A stretch of DNA of 64,000 nt from Aedes albopictus (GCF_035046485.1 NC_085138.1:448361204-448425203); one strand, 5' to 3'. Counted from the stretch's first letter, positions 32,420-44,313 are shown. Notes: a model not told the origin generated them from the sequence alone. Numbers and translations: made by a program.

Positions 32420-33150
32420 GGCACAAACATTTTTGTCTTCGTTAATACGGCTCTGGACCCATTGTGCAGTGCAGGGAATTTTTCTTAGAATCCCTTCAGA
32501 AGTATATTCAGGATTTTTTTCCAACGATTCAAAAAACCCTTAGTAATGTTTGTGCTATTTCTGAAAAACTTCTGAAAATCCCTAGAGGAATATCTGAACA
32601 TATTCTTTAAGGATCTATAAAGACATCACAGGAAATGTTTCTTAAAAATCATTGCAGCAGTAGGCCTTGACTTGGCCGGTTGGATTTTTCCTACGTCTGA
32701 CAGTTTTTTCTCGTTTCTGGAGTGAAAATTTTCAAGACTACGACGGTTGAATTCGGCGGATTTCTGGTGGCATCGGATTGTAGGCGGTTGGTTTTGGTGT
32801 TTCCGAAGGTGGTGGCTTAAGGAATTGCGGTCTTGGATTTCCGTTCGTTGGCGGGTGGAGTTCTTTGAACTGTAGTCGGAGTTCGAAGCTAGTCAACTTT
32901 CAAGTTTGTTTTTCAATTCATTGGAGAAATTATCAAGAAGGAAATTGCAAGCTTCTTATCGATTGTTGTTCGACGGTGGTTTGGATTCGTTGACCTGGGT
33001 TCGGAGTGTGAAGCAGCTGAACCTTCAAGCTTTTATCGAAGTTGTTTGGTGAAGTATACTTTTATTTTTCAGTTTTTTGTTATAATTTTTATTAGTTTTA
33101 TTTTTTTTATTGTACTTCCTTTACTTATTTACCCGCGTCATTTTCCTATT

Positions 33151-33842
33151 ATGGAAACTGACGGGGATGCAATGCCTGCGGAGAATTTGAATTCAAAGGA
33201 AAATTCTTCCAAACCTTTTCGTATGAAAACATATTCAACATTTATTGGTCCTTTTGCTGTATATTTTCCCAGAAAGGAAAAACCAATAAATGTTTTGTTG
33301 ATCTCTGCAGAGATTTACAAACGATTCAAATCCGTGAAGGAAATTTAAAAACAATCTTTGGATAAGTTGAGAATTATTTTTGGTTCTCGTGATGATGCCA
33401 ACTCACTGTTAGAATCAAAATTATTTTGTGATTTATACAGAGTTTATGCTTCTAGTGATTCATGTGAGATTAACGTCATAATTTACGATGAAGATTTGAA
33501 CTGTGATGATATTATTAGTCATGGTTCTGGGATATTCAAAAATAAATAAATTTCTCCAGTAAAAATATTGGAGTGTATGCGTTTATCAAAACAATATTCT
33601 ACTGATAAAGATATCTCCTATAAACATTCTAACTGCATTAAAATAACAATTGCATTTCCTGATTTTGTTATTGTTAATAATGTAATTTTCAATATTAGAC
33701 TTTATTTCCCCAAGCGCGCGCGGATGCTTCAAACTTTTGCGCTGTCATGTTTTCGGCGTCATGGTTCGGCGATTTTGAGGCGTGTCTTGTGTTTTGTGTC
33801 TTCACATGAGACAAATTTGGTGAGATCTACCCAACTTTGCCT
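33151..33842 (+). pseudogene. Retrotransposon ORF1 (gag-like) fragment, broken
   Basis: The likely start is the ATG at 33151 (METDGDAMPAENLN). The frame continues through FIGPFAVYFPRKEKPINVLL and SAEIYKRFKSVKEI to a TAA at 33346. It reads on in the same frame as SLDKLRIIFGSRDDANSLLE, to a second in-frame TAA at 33547, then ISPVKILECMRLSKQ and NVIFNIRLYFPK. This is the N-terminal part of an ORF1 protein that would bind element RNA. Downstream of about 33716 (MLQTF...) the expected Cys-rich zinc-knuckle region is only partly recognisable and out of order. Confidence 0.78.
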
Positions 33843-33846
33843 TTAA

Positions 33847-34047
33847 GGACAAGGTATTTGGAGTACATAGCTCAAATTTTCTAGAGCACCGTTTTTTAGA
33901 ACCGTTGAACGGATCTGGATCAAAATGCATCACGCTGATGTCAGCCACTGAACAATCAGCGTGATGCATTTACAGCCATACCCGTTCACCGGTTCTTAAA
34001 AACGATGCTCTAGAAATTTTGAGCTATGTACTCCAAATACCTTGTCC
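33847..34047. mobile_element. TTAA-flanked hairpin MITE (201 bp)
   Basis: The ends GGACAAGGTATTTGGAGTAC and GTACTCCAAATACCTTGTCC are perfect inverted repeats, flanked by TTAA on both sides (33843-33846 and 34048-34051), the target duplication used by piggyBac-type transposases. Arms run about 85 bases each, with ATGCATCACGCTGAT and ATCAGCGTGATGCAT near the centre. It is inserted in the ORF1 remnant of the surrounding retrotransposon. Confidence 0.9.
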
Positions 34048-34380
34048 TTAATTGTTTATTTATTACATATATAATTGTATAATTTACATTCCATATTACG
34101 GGGTTCACACACACACGGAGGGGTAGCCTAAGGGGGTTAATTGAACTGATGACCGGACTTAAGTTCGTGGAGTAGCCAGTCTTTTGTCATGAGCTAGCAA
34201 CTTTATGTTGACTACCGAAGGAATTCAGCGATTTTAACTCACCCTGCTACAACAAACCATCAGGTAGATCATTCCATGCCGGAATGATTCTGCAGCCATA
34301 GGTAATCCTTGCGGTGGTGGTGAGTACACTTTAATCATCATCATCATCATCATCATCACAGGAAATGTTTCTTAAAAATC

Positions 34381-35240
34381 CTTGTGGGAATCTGTGCACG
34401 AAAGAATTTCTCTCTTCTTTGTGAAACCCTTGGTAGAATTTATGAAGAAATCCCTGTAGAATCAGTAAAAATAATTTTGGAAGAATTTATGAAAACTCCA
34501 TGGACGAATTTTCGAAGAATTCCTTTGCTGAAATTTTTGAAGAAATCATTCAAATTCTGAAAAAGCCCGTGGATATAAAAGTATCTCCTCAAGGGAATTT
34601 AGGAAGGAATCCTTGTAGGAACTTCTGAAAGAACTCCTGAAGGAATTTCTGATGAAATCTTCTGTAGAATCCCTGTTGAAATCTAATGACTTATGGATTT
34701 ATGGATGAATTTCTTGAAAAAAATATCTGGTGATATCTCAAGAATACTCGGAGGGATTTTCTTGAGATCTTGCTGGGAAAATACCTAAAGAAATTTTTCG
34801 GAAAACCCTTGGTGGAATTCCTATAAAGGATATTAAGGATTTTATAAGAAAATTCATAGAAAAAATCTTGAACAAAATTCCTGGAGGATTTTTTGAAGTA
34901 TTCCTGGAGAAATCTGTGAATGAATTTCTGAATTAAACATCCTGTACGAATCCTGTACCTGCATATATTAGCGTCTGCCAATATTCCTGCATCCCTGGAT
35001 GCCATGGGCAAAACTAGAGGTATTTCTAAAGGAATTTTTGTAGAAATTCCTTTGAAATATTTTTGAAAAAATGGTTGGGGTTGTCTGGGAAGAAATGCCG
35101 ATAAATTTCTGGAGACGCGCGGGCAGTAACATCTGCAGGAAATCCTGAAGGGCTCTCTGTATGAGCCCCTACATGAATCTCTGGAGTAGGCATGCCAGGA
35201 AAATCTGTATAACTTTTTTTTTTTCAAAAATCTGTATCCC
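34381..35240. repeat. Degenerate GGAATTCCT-type repeat
   Basis: Irregular variants of GAAGAATTTCTGAAGAAATC and CCTGGAGGAATTT follow one another without an exact period. The longest frame (minus strand, about 183 codons) reflects the stop-poor composition and has no domain. The region continues the pre-insertion sequence found left of 32650. Confidence 0.6.
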
Positions 35241-35275
35241 ATACAAAAAATAACAATCTTTCTAGCTCAAAAATC

Positions 35276-35494
35276 TGTATTTAAAAGACACTACACCGTC
35301 TTCAGCCAGAGGCTGCACAGACTGAACATTACCAACACGAGACAACGGACAACACATAACACCCAGTGGCCCAATGGAGAATTTTCCGTTTGACGAAAAG
35401 TTTTCCCCGACTGGAGCGGGAATCGAACCCGCACTCCGAGGCTTACGAAACGCCTAGACGACTGACGCCGCTAACCACACGGCCACGAAGCCCA
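35276..35494 (-). mobile_element. tRNA-derived SINE, family A, second copy
   Basis: On the minus strand it begins TGTGGGCTTCGTGGCCGTGT, with the same A-box and B-box (GGGTTCGATTCCCG) as 4698-4914, and ends GAAGACGGTGTAGTGTCTTT. It is nearly full length. Flanks on both sides contain AATCTGTAT, a motif repeated several times nearby, so a target duplication cannot be told from local repetition. Confidence 0.88.
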
Positions 35495-35581
35495 CAATTT
35501 CATACAGATTCTGTAGAGATGCTCAAAAATCTGTATAATATAGATAAATCTGTGAATATGACATACAGTAACTTAAAGTTA

Positions 35582-36620
35582 TAATGCATGAATCTCTGGA
35601 AGAATTCCTGCAGGATTTTATGGATTAGCCTTTGAAGAAGTTCCTGAATGCATTCATGCGGGAATTCTCTATGGATGCCAAAGAGCAATTAACAAATCTC
35701 TGGTGGATTGATTGAATAATTACCTAAACGAGTTTTAAAGTTATTTCTGGAAAATTTTCTGAAGAAACCAATGATAGAATGTATGAAAGAATCTTTGAAT
35801 CCTGTAGAAAATTCTAAAGGAAGAATCATTGGAGAAAATTTCATGAAGAATTTCTAAAAGAAAACACCGAAAGAGTTTCTGAAACACCTAGGTGGACTTC
35901 AAGAAGACATTTCTAAAGTAATTTCCGAAGCAATCCATGGACCAATATTGGAAGAAATCCATAGAAAGTTTCCACGGAATCCTTGGACAAATTTATGGAG
36001 AAATCTGATTAGAAATTTTTGAAGATATCTCCAGAGATATTTCTAAAGAATCCCTGGAAGAATTTCTGGAGGAAACTTTGTAATCATTTCTCAAGGAATC
36101 TGTGGAAAATTTTATGAAAAAATCGTTGGAGAATTTCTTAGATTATTTTCTTAAAGATACGTTGAAAGCATTTCCGAAGAAATCCGTGGATGATTTCCAG
36201 AAAGAATTCTCGTATGAACTCCTGGAAATATCTACAGAAGATTTTTTTTTATAAATTTCTGGAGGATCGACTAACGAAAATTACGAAGAAAATTCTAGAA
36301 GAAAATCTGTAGCAATCCAAGAAAAATGTTCAAAAATCTTTCAAAAGAAATTCGTGGGAAACATTCCGAAAGGAATCTCTGGCTGGAGTCCAAAGAAGGT
36401 TCCATAAGAAAGTTCCCGAATTAAATTATGGGGTAATCTCCAGAAAACTTCGAAGAATAGTTTAAAAAAGCTAAGAGTTTTACAAAGGACTATATGGAAG
36501 GATTCCTAAGAGACATGTACAATGGCAAAAAATCCCTGGAAGATTTTCTGAAGGGATCGCTGGAGAAATTTCTGAAGACATACCTGGAGGATTTTTGCAT
36601 GAGTTTCTAAAGATATCAAA
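35582..36620. repeat. Degenerate GGAATTCCT-type repeat
   Basis: About 1 kb of variants of GGAAGAATTTCTGAAGAAATC with local sub-repeats (for example GAAGAAATCC near 35952 and 36177). No element ends or coding signal. Confidence 0.6.
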
Positions 36621-36679
36621 GACACATATTGCCTCTTTTACTGGCATTTTACCAGATTTGCTGGTATGTCTGAAACATA

Positions 36680-36962
36680 CTGGAAAAACTTGTAATTAAA
36701 AGGCATGAAATGTTGCTAATTGACAAATTCAGAAATGAAATTTGTGAAAAAAAAAATCACTTTCTGGTGGGCTTCGGAGTCAGTTTGGCTTTCTATTCCG
36801 CCCGCAGAATAATTACTTGTGGCTTAGTTGGTTGAAGCGCCGGTCAAGCGAATACGGAGTCGTGGGTTCAAATCCTACCAGAACGCGTTTTCGTTCACAA
36901 ATTTTATCTGTCAATTTGTCAATTAGCAAAATTTGGTGCCTTCTAATTACAAGTTTTTCCAG
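36680..36962 (+). mobile_element. TA-flanked MITE carrying a tRNA-like module (283 bp)
   Basis: The termini CTGGAAAAACTTGTAATTA and TAATTACAAGTTTTTCCAG are inverted repeats, flanked by TA (36678-36679 and 36963-36964). The inverted similarity continues for about 70 bases per arm (GCTAATTGACAAATT against AATTTGTCAATTAGC). Between the arms lies AGTTTGGCTTTCTATTCCGC and a tRNA-like segment. A degraded relative occurs at 11950-12112. The combination of DNA-transposon ends and a polymerase III-type module is unusual. Confidence 0.85.
36820..36892 (+). repeat. tRNA-like module inside the MITE
   Basis: TGTGGCTTAGTTGGTTGAAG resembles a tRNA A-box and D-arm; GGGTTCAAATCC is a canonical B-box 40-50 bases downstream, and a TTTT follows at about 36888. 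Stem complementarity is poor, so this is not a functional tRNA gene as far as I can see, but a promoter for RNA polymerase III is plausible. Confidence 0.7.
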
Positions 36963-36964
36963 TA

Positions 36965-37150
36965 TCCAAAGATATCCATGCATGGTTTTTAAATAAACCT
37001 TCCGATAATTTTCTGGAGAAATGTCACAAAGATTTTTTGAAAAAATCACTAAAGGATTTCTGCAGAAATTTTTGAAATAATTGCTGATCAATCCATGCAA
37101 GGTTTTTAAAATTTTCTTTTGAGGCATTTCGGAGGGATAGCGAGTGTAGT
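36965..37150. repeat. Degenerate GGAATTCCT-type repeat
   Basis: Short stretch of the same composition between two MITEs (for example AAAGGATTTCTGCAGAAATT near 37051). Confidence 0.5.
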
Positions 37151-37190
37151 ATTCCTTACGGTTAAATTCGTGAAGAAAATTTTTGAATTA

Positions 37191-37384
37191 CAGTCGAACC
37201 TCCATGAGTCGATGTTCCTTGACTCGATATCGACTCAAGGAGGAAAATTTCTCCATACTGAAAAATAATTTCTTGGTTACTATGATGGTCCCCTCAAAAA
37301 GCTGCCCAAAGGATTTTTGTTCCACTACTCGATATTTCCTTGAGTCGATGGTCCCTTCAATATCGACTCATGGAGGTTTTACTG
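37191..37384. mobile_element. Tc1/mariner-type MITE (194 bp)
   Basis: The ends CAGTCGAACCTCCATGAGTC and GACTCATGGAGGTTTTACTG are inverted repeats, flanked by TA (37189-37190 and 37385-37386). A second internal pair (TTGACTCGATATCGACTCAA and the CTCGATATTTCCTTGAGTCG block) repeats the GACTCGAT motif. Non-coding. Confidence 0.9.
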
Positions 37385-37386
37385 TA

Positions 37387-39139
37387 ATCTTTTTTAGATT
37401 TTTTAAAGAGCCCGTAGAGGGATCTACAAATAATTATGATTGATTTCTAATTGACTGCTTATTAATATCATGGCTTCCTACGCATCGGACATGCTTATGT
37501 GCCAACTTCAACAGAACGGTTGCTACTATACTACCAACCCGAGCAGAAAAGTATAACAACTGAATAACATATCAAGGTATTGAACTAAATATCATTATAC
37601 CTCGATATACCGATAGGTGACAAATAGCAAAAACGAATACAATAATTTTAAATAAATAACACCTCCAAAATAACAAGTCGTGTTATTTCAATAATGAATG
37701 CATTTCTAAAATTTGAAGTGCTGTATTTGTTGTGCAGTAGGTGTTGAATTAAAAAGTAGTAACATATCTTGCTATTCAATTGTACCTTTGCTCGATAGCT
37801 CTATGATGTAATTATTTTCACTGTACATTAACAAATGCCACATCAATACCAAACTCTGAACAAATACTTCCAATTGTTATAGTGATACTCTTCTAACATT
37901 TCCTAGAACAACAAAGCAATAACAATTTTAGACCTTATAGTACAGGGTGCTCTTCGCATGGTATTTGTAAGGAATGTCCTTCTGCACCGGAAGTCCGTCT
38001 CTACTGTGTGATAGTGGATTCATGCTAGCATATTGAGTAGACAGCAACGACACGTGCCACATCAAGTGATCCTAGTAGGCATGGACAATCAGACACCCGC
38101 GTCGTCGTCATCGGTCAAGAACGTCAAAGTGAAAAGTCAGCGCAGTCCCGCAGCTCCCGCTTGCTCGCAATAAATCTCAAGCGCACATTTACTTTAACAG
38201 AAAGTTGCAGCATCTTATGTGACAAAAAATACATTCCCTAAGATACACATTTGTTTTTCATAAACCGAAATATATTCTATCTCTCATAAACATTGAGCCC
38301 GCTATCTTAAAAAGCGATTCCGCAAACCCTATCCGCGACGTTATTAACCGCATGCACACCGCAAATCCTCCCATCCGCACAGGTACGGACAGGAAGGTTG
38401 TGTCCCATCCCACCAATGCACCAGAAACCAGGAACCAGGAATAATGAGTCTAAATTATTCAGAGATGATCGTTATTCTGCCCGATAATATTCCAGAACAA
38501 AATAGACCAACGTGGTCCTGTGTCGCCGCCGCCGCCGCCGCCATCGAAGTACATATACAAAAGCTGCCACCGTCAACCGGTGCTGGCTGTCCGGTGTTCC
38601 TGGGCGTCTGGACGTCGCAGTACCGGGTAGTGGCGCGAGGTGGTTCACTTTTCGTAATTATGCGACCCATCCTTTCCAAAGCAAAGTGGTTGTGGCTGGG
38701 TGAGTGATTCTATTCAGGACAATTTTCAGGAGCAAAAAATAACAACTCCCAACTGTAGGAAGTGTACACAACACACGTTCGGTGGGCTTAAAATATCACC
38801 CTGCCCTGCCCGAATGGTTCGATGACTGTTGGCATGAAGCATTGGCCCAGCAGCCATAGCCCTAGCCCAGTACATAGGAAGAGCAAGGAACTTGGTCGGC
38901 GAAAAATCATAAGGTGCTCCTCCGGTGAAGCAAGTTCAGTTGAAGCGCTGGAGTTGGTTGAAGGGTTTTTGCGACAAATTTGAGCGGTTATGTGCACTAT
39001 GATATGTTAAAAGTGCTGAGAAATAAAAGTATTTAACATGGTTTTCCGACGAAACTGATTAGACTGCTACTGTGATGTTATTTTTAAGTGAGGTGGGGTA
39101 GGCAATATGATCTAGACAGGTACTCTGAACATTCTTCAT
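37387..39139. other. Spacer without a supported gene
   Basis: AT-rich up to 37960, then GC-richer from 37970 to 38720. It contains a (GCC)n tract at about 38526-38543 and a 30-codon frame at 38081-38173 (MDNQTPASSSS start, good ATG context) that I cannot identify. Longer frames over the (GCC)n tract overlap on both strands and have no domain. A host 5' exon in the 38.0-38.7 kb part cannot be excluded. Confidence 0.4.
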
Positions 39140-39141
39140 TA

Positions 39142-39330
39142 CACCAACAAAGCTAGCCATGGAAATGTTTGACACTTATCAGGTCATTTTAACAGACCAC
39201 ACACATGAACGAAAAAGACGGATCATATATTCTACAATATCGATCATTTTGCCGTCCTTTTCATTCTCATGTTACATCTGTCAAAATGACCTGAGAATTG
39301 TCAGTCATTTTGAAGTTAGGTCCGTTGGTG
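39142..39330. mobile_element. TA-flanked MITE (189 bp)
   Basis: The ends CACCAAC and GTTGGTG are flanked by TA (39140-39141, 39331-39332). Further inside, TATCAGGTCATTTTAACAGA pairs imperfectly with TCTGTCAAAATGACCTGAGA. No coding capacity. Confidence 0.75.
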
Positions 39331-39349
39331 TAATAAAGAATTCACTAAG

Positions 39350-40390
39350 CTAGTATAGTAAGTAATTCGAAGACATTTCTAGGAATACTAGATCAGATTA
39401 TCTTTACAATTGTCGTAAGCATTGTGTATTCTTTGATCGCAAAGATCTCATGTCGTCGGAAACGACCAAGCCGGAGCGAGAGAATAAGCAAGGACCTTCA
39501 ACTACGCGCAAACCGGAGAGAGCCGCAAAGTGTATCCTTGACATACAGAAATACTGAAACCGGGAGCAGTTTGGTTGAGTCCCGGAGAGAACCCGGCACG
39601 GAACTGCCGAATGTGCTGCATTCGTTCGTGTTCGTTCTCTCCTTCCGATGCGATGATGGTGCCGGCGGCAGGATAAACGGCGACGCGACGATGGTTGCAA
39701 CCGGCGGTGACGGTGGCCGTGGCGACGCGACGCCGGTAAACGACTCGCAGCGCATATAATCATTGCCATCGAGGTTGCTGCTGCAGCCGTGATATTGAAA
39801 TTTTGCTGGGTGTGAATCAAATTCAAGGGTGGTGTCGGGGAAGGTCGGGGAGTTCTGAAGGCTAAATACAGAGAGAGAGTGAGGAAATCGTGATGGTAGA
39901 ACGGTGGGGTCCAATAGGACACAAACGAAAGCATGTCGTCGTATGGCTGGATGGTACAAATGGGGTTGGTACCGACGTTTCCTCCTCGACCATCGACGAC
40001 TGATTTAAAAGCGTTTTGGGGATGAAGCTACCTAGCAGGTTGACTTGATGTCGCAGTATTACTTCTTCTATACAACTATTTTGTTTTTATAGAGTAAATT
40101 TATCTACTGTTCACTGTTTTCTACCTAATATTGTACGCATGTCTATATAGCTATAATATGTAAACCTTTCATAATGCAGTGTTCAAATACTGGTTCAGTG
40201 TAGTCTAGTCTACACATCATCCCACAGCCATTCATTAAACAATACTGGGAAATGATAAAATTGGCTACTTCTATACCTTCATGCGGTTTGCTTGCAGAAG
40301 ACAGTACATCCGGAATGCATTACAAGGAATTAAGTGGCCATGCTTCCCAAGGAATACCTACAAATAAAACAACTTGTAACTAAGTACTTG
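39350..40390. other. Spacer without a supported gene
   Basis: A GC-rich block at about 39430-39780 contains GCCGGCGGCAGGATAAACGG and CGACGCGACG repeats; overlapping frames on both strands show no domain. It could be a host regulatory or untranslated region, but no exon structure is visible. From 40020 on the sequence is ordinary AT-rich DNA. Confidence 0.4.
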
Positions 40391-40735
40391 AAGAAATTAC
40401 AACTGCACAACTGAAGGAGTTTTTTTTTAATACAAGAAATCACTGGAGAACTTTTTTGAAACAACTCATGAAGGTTTTCTCGGAAGAATTCCCGACGAAA
40501 TCCTTGGAGATGTATCAGTAGGGATCATGAGAAATTCTTAAATGACTTTTTGGAGAGTTTCCTGAAGGAAAGATAATTTCCCTTCTGCGATAAAGAACCC
40601 GTAAGATTACTTAGAGGAATTCCCTTATACCTGGTATAAATTCCTGATGAAGTTCATGCAAGAATTTCTATTAGAATTCTTTAAGAAACTCCGGATTGCA
40701 TCTCTGGAGGATTTTTTGCATACTTGGTAAAAGAA
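40391..40735. repeat. Degenerate GGAATTCCT-type repeat
   Basis: Variants of GAAGAATTCCCGACGAAATC and TTCCTGAAGGAAAG in loose tandem order. No gene. Confidence 0.55.
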
Positions 40736-41009
40736 GTTTTTTTTTATTCTTTATTCATAGTCACACTTTATACTGCGCCTAAATGTATTTTATTATAAGC
40801 CTATGTAGTGTAAACTATAAATCACATTGGTACAAATTGCACCTTTTCAAATACTATCGCATCGTAGCGACGCGGAAGACGAATAAGGGCATGGTTGTTA
40901 GTATCCAAAGATGGACACCAAGGGCAGGTCAATAAGACTGAAAATGCTACTTGTTGCTTGCTCACTCACCAAGAAAATTGAGCTACACTTTCAGCCCGCT
41001 TGATGATCT
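40736..41009. other. Unassigned spacer
   Basis: About 270 bases between two degenerate-repeat blocks; nothing recognised apart from a poly(T) at 40738. Confidence 0.4.
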
Positions 41010-41100
41010 TTCTTTCAGATATTCGTCCTGCGATGTCTTCAGAAATTTTTCTAGATGTTTCTTTGGAAATTCATCCACGGATTCCTTCGAATTTTTAAGC
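41010..41100. repeat. Degenerate GGAATTCCT-type repeat (left of direct repeat)
   Basis: Short stretch (TTCAGATATTCGTCCTGCGA near 41014) that continues the composition of the 319-bp block that follows. Confidence 0.5.
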
Positions 41101-41419
41101 ACTCCATCAGGAGCGTTTTCTTTAAAAAATCTATCATATAACCACTCGGAAAGGTTCATTTTAGAAAATGTTCAAGAAATTCCTCCATGAATTTCATCAA
41201 ACATCATTTAAGAATTCTTTTAGAGTTTCGTCGATAGATTATCCCAGAAATTTCTCGAAAGATTGATTTAGAAAACGATTCAACAATTTCTTTAAAAATT
41301 CATCAATTCTCTAAAAAATTCTTCAGGTTGTACTTCAATGATTTTTTTTTAGAAAGTTCTCCATGAAATCTTTACGAATTCTATACAGGGTTGTCTTCTG
41401 AGATTCTTCAGAAACTGAG
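41101..41419. repeat. Long direct repeat, left copy (319 bp)
   Basis: Starts ACTCCATCAGGAGCG and ends TTCTTCAGAAACTGAG. It is repeated at 44591-44908 with about six substitutions and one base of length difference in a poly(T). The two copies bracket the second LOA-type element exactly. The sequence itself is the degenerate GGAATTCCT-type repeat. Confidence 0.95.
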
Positions 41420-42390
41420 TTAGCCATCAATGTTAACTTCTTTTCCCGATCAGCCTAGATAGCTGTGTAGTGTCGGTAGCGATTGTCTTAATTGGCTAAG
41501 AATAACACTACGGACCGCCTGATCCAGTGGTAAGAGTCCACTAAACAGGTGACCCCTAATTCATGGTGTTATGCGGCTTTATGCTTACCGTGCCAAGGAA
41601 TGAATGGTTAGGGGGGTCTAATAAAAACCTAACCACAAACGGAGCCTGTGGAGAATTAGGGCGTCCTCCACAGTATTACGCCCTTACTGCGCTAACCAAA
41701 GCAATAGTGCAGTAGACCTTGCGTTTCTCCGAGATAATCGGTTGCCCTTCTTAAGTCTCAAATTTGAGGCTAAATAAGGGCGGGATTATTCAAATGTTGT
41801 AAATTAGCTTACATTACTACCTATACGGTTTCGCTAAATGCGTTTTCGCCATTGGCGTTTTTTTTTCAATTGACACCGATTTGGTTTGTCGTTGATGTTT
41901 CCTTTTTGTGCTGTGATTGTGAAGAGTGTAATCCTGTCTAGTTTGGGTAGTGGCTACGGCTAGGAAACCTCAGATCAATTTTCAGCGTAAAAAGCGTGCG
42001 TGGCCCAAGTGGCTCTACTTCAAAAAGTTCATTTTCATAGGGTAACTTCTGTGTAGGTTACCTTGTGAACCCAGTTTTGCTTCTTTCATTATAAATGAAG
42101 TGTCGTGCCTCGAGCATGCTATATCTTAGAATAACGTTAACAGTATGTTTCAACCTTTCCTTATGGATGCCTTCAAGCAAGCTCTTGTATTCAGCATTTT
42201 TTCGTTGATATTTGGCAGTATTGCTACGAATCTACGATGATTACATCATCTGAAGTAGCTCAAACGTTAATTTGAGATGCTTCAGTTTGATGGAATACTT
42301 AGGTAGTACAGTTCATGGATAACTTAACATAGAATTGCACCTAACCAATCTCTGCATGAGCAGAATTTGTCAGAGTTGACTGATTGGCAT

Positions 42391-43436
42391 CCCAAGTAAC
42401 CAGTAAGCATTTAAAATGGCATTCCTTCAGCATTATAGTAGTCCTTAGGACAAAGCATTTAATGCTAATTGACCGTATATGCGCCTATAGTGCTACTCCA
42501 CAGCAGGTTTTGGCAAAATAACGGGCTGTCTGAGTGCAGCACCTTCAGGAACGTCGTATCAAAATGTCAAAAAAGCGTAACGCCTCGTCGAGCAAAACAA
42601 AACGAAAATAGATTTACGTCTGTTTCTCGCTCTCTCAGCGTTCCCGCTTCCTCGTCCTTGCACACTCCAGCTGATGTTAGGTGGTACGGTGGTACTTTTT
42701 TGCATGTTTTAGCAGTTATTGGTGTTTGAACTTACGATCCGGAGATTACTCAATCATGTTTGCTGCTCAAGTTTCTGCTCCACGCTCCAGAATATGCTAC
42801 CGCTGTTCCGATGTCGTGCGCTGATTTTATCCCCAATATAAAGAATGATCTGAAACTGAAAATAGCTTCAGTTCCAACACCCAAAACTTGTTTTCAAACG
42901 AATAGATATTCCATTTTGTAAACAGCACTTTCGTACCCTCTCCGATCTATAGCATATGATTTCCTCTTGCGAATAATCTTATGATCCGCCAAAGCATCCA
43001 CCAACTCGGTACGTTTGTTCCGACGAAATGAGAAATAATGATGGCCATGTTCCCAAACCAAACCAGTTACAGCAATGTTTTCTGCTGAGCCTTTGAGTGA
43101 GTAAGGGATAAACGAATAAGCAGTTCATATGTGCTAACTTGTCAACAGAGGCATAAACCCTGTAAAAAAGAGACAGCTGTCAAACACATAACATATCTCC
43201 CATACTCTTTGCTCTTAGCATTTGAAGAGCAGTTGAAAGGCATTCTGAATGCTTCCGAGCAAAAACACCTTAAGCAGATGAAATGCTAAATAACGGCCAA
43301 AAGCTTTTGAGTAGCACAGCTTATGCTAATTCAAGGCAGCTATGCATTCGAACTGCTTTTGTAGGGCAGGAAGCAGTTGAAATGCTTATTACGGTCTACT
43401 GTACGGCTTATTCAAATGCTTAGTGGTTACCTGGGA
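42391..43436. mobile_element. ~1.05-kb TIR element with GTAACCACTAAGCATTT-like ends
   Basis: The left end CCCAAGTAACCAGTAAGCAT and right end ATGCTTAGTGGTTACCTGGG are inverted repeats. The outer few hundred bases are studded with GCATTT and AATGCT motifs in both orientations (for example 42406, 42457, 43219, 43249, 43281, 43379). The centre holds a less repetitive segment (42500-43130) with a 86-codon frame and no domain. It splits the endonuclease end of the LOA copy. Confidence 0.78.
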
Positions 43437-43635
43437 TGTGTCAGATGACGAGTCTCCATTTGACCTTCTTTGCACTTTTGAGTGTTCCTTCGCAAAATTT
43501 GCGTATTCAGGCGTCCCTGCTCAACGAATTAGGAAACCTGTACTAATTGATTGCGACCACATTTTATGGATAAATCGCTTCCATTGCTACTCCAAGAGAG
43601 TTTCATTGTGGTTTTGTACCTACAACGCCCTCCAT

Positions 43636-44313
43636 TGTGGCATATCATAACTATTGCTTTGAAAGAAGCTTGTCCTCTGCAGTCTGTGCGGACTGCAAGA
43701 GGTATTCCTGAATGGAACTCTGATCTGTTCAAGTTCAAAATATCTTCGGATAAACCATTCTTTTGTATAGTTACGAATCTCTAGCTTCCGCTTGAGAATT
43801 ATAGCTATGTAATCGACTTAGTGGGCCCTAAAAAGCTCTGCTTAATTCAAATCTTCAGGAGGAAATGGGGTTTTGTCCTATTTTTCTGCAGAGGGATTTG
43901 AGTATTTCAAACATGTTTTGAACTCTTGTAGTTTTCTATGGGGTTTTTTCATGGCGTGAAATTACTCTGTAGTTTTATCCCGAAAGGGTGCGTGCGTTGT
44001 ATAAAGATGGACTGAGTTTCAGATTTATCTGGTTACCTCGTTCTTTCTGAAATGCGTGAAACGCATTGTCGATTATCACATCAGTGATGTTCGTCTGGCT
44101 GACATGCCTACTCATGTGAACTCACATGCCTCCCAATTTGGAATGTCCACAGTGACTCTTTTACACAAAGTTGTATATGTTTTCAAGAAAGTACTCGCTC
44201 AATCGTAGGTTTTGCGGTAATTTCTTGAATATTGAGGATGCTTTCGATGACGTGCCTTTCAATGTCATATTGAAAGTCGCATGACGTCACAAGCTACCTC
44301 CAATGAGCTATAG
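43636..44313 (+). pseudogene. LOA-type ORF2 remnant (endonuclease end and RT start)
   Basis: IALKEACPLQSVRTARGIPE (near 43650) is the linker between endonuclease and RT in LOA-type ORF2. From about 43860 the sequence follows the RT region of the element at 21871 (QRDLSIS..., then KCVKRIVDYHISDVRLADMP, and the ATVTLLHKVVY-type block) through many frameshifts and stops. At about 44304 it joins directly to the ORF2 stop codon at 44311-44313. Clearly non-functional. Confidence 0.82.

Larger units (their letters stand above)
32651..34354 (+). mobile_element. Internally deleted non-LTR retrotransposon with (ATC)n tail
   Basis: A 1.7-kb element with a 5' UTR (32651-33150), a broken ORF1 start, a nested TTAA-flanked MITE, a 3' UTR (about 34052-34330) and a 3' tail of about eight ATC triplets. 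The 26 bases at 32625-32650 are repeated at 34355-34380 (ATCACAGGAAATG... TTAAAAATC); at least the last 22-23 are a true target duplication since the first few match the tail. ORF2 is missing, so it is either an internal deletion or a non-autonomous derivative. The target is the degenerate GGAATTCCT-type repeat. Confidence 0.88.

Noticed and set aside
34691..35242. A 183-codon minus-strand frame
   Set aside because: It lies in the degenerate GGAATTCCT-type repeat, whose composition is poor in stops; no domain or conservation signal.
36820..36892. A genuine tRNA gene
   Set aside because: A- and B-boxes are present, but stems do not pair convincingly and the segment lies between TIRs; the same holds for the modules at 1783 and 47643.
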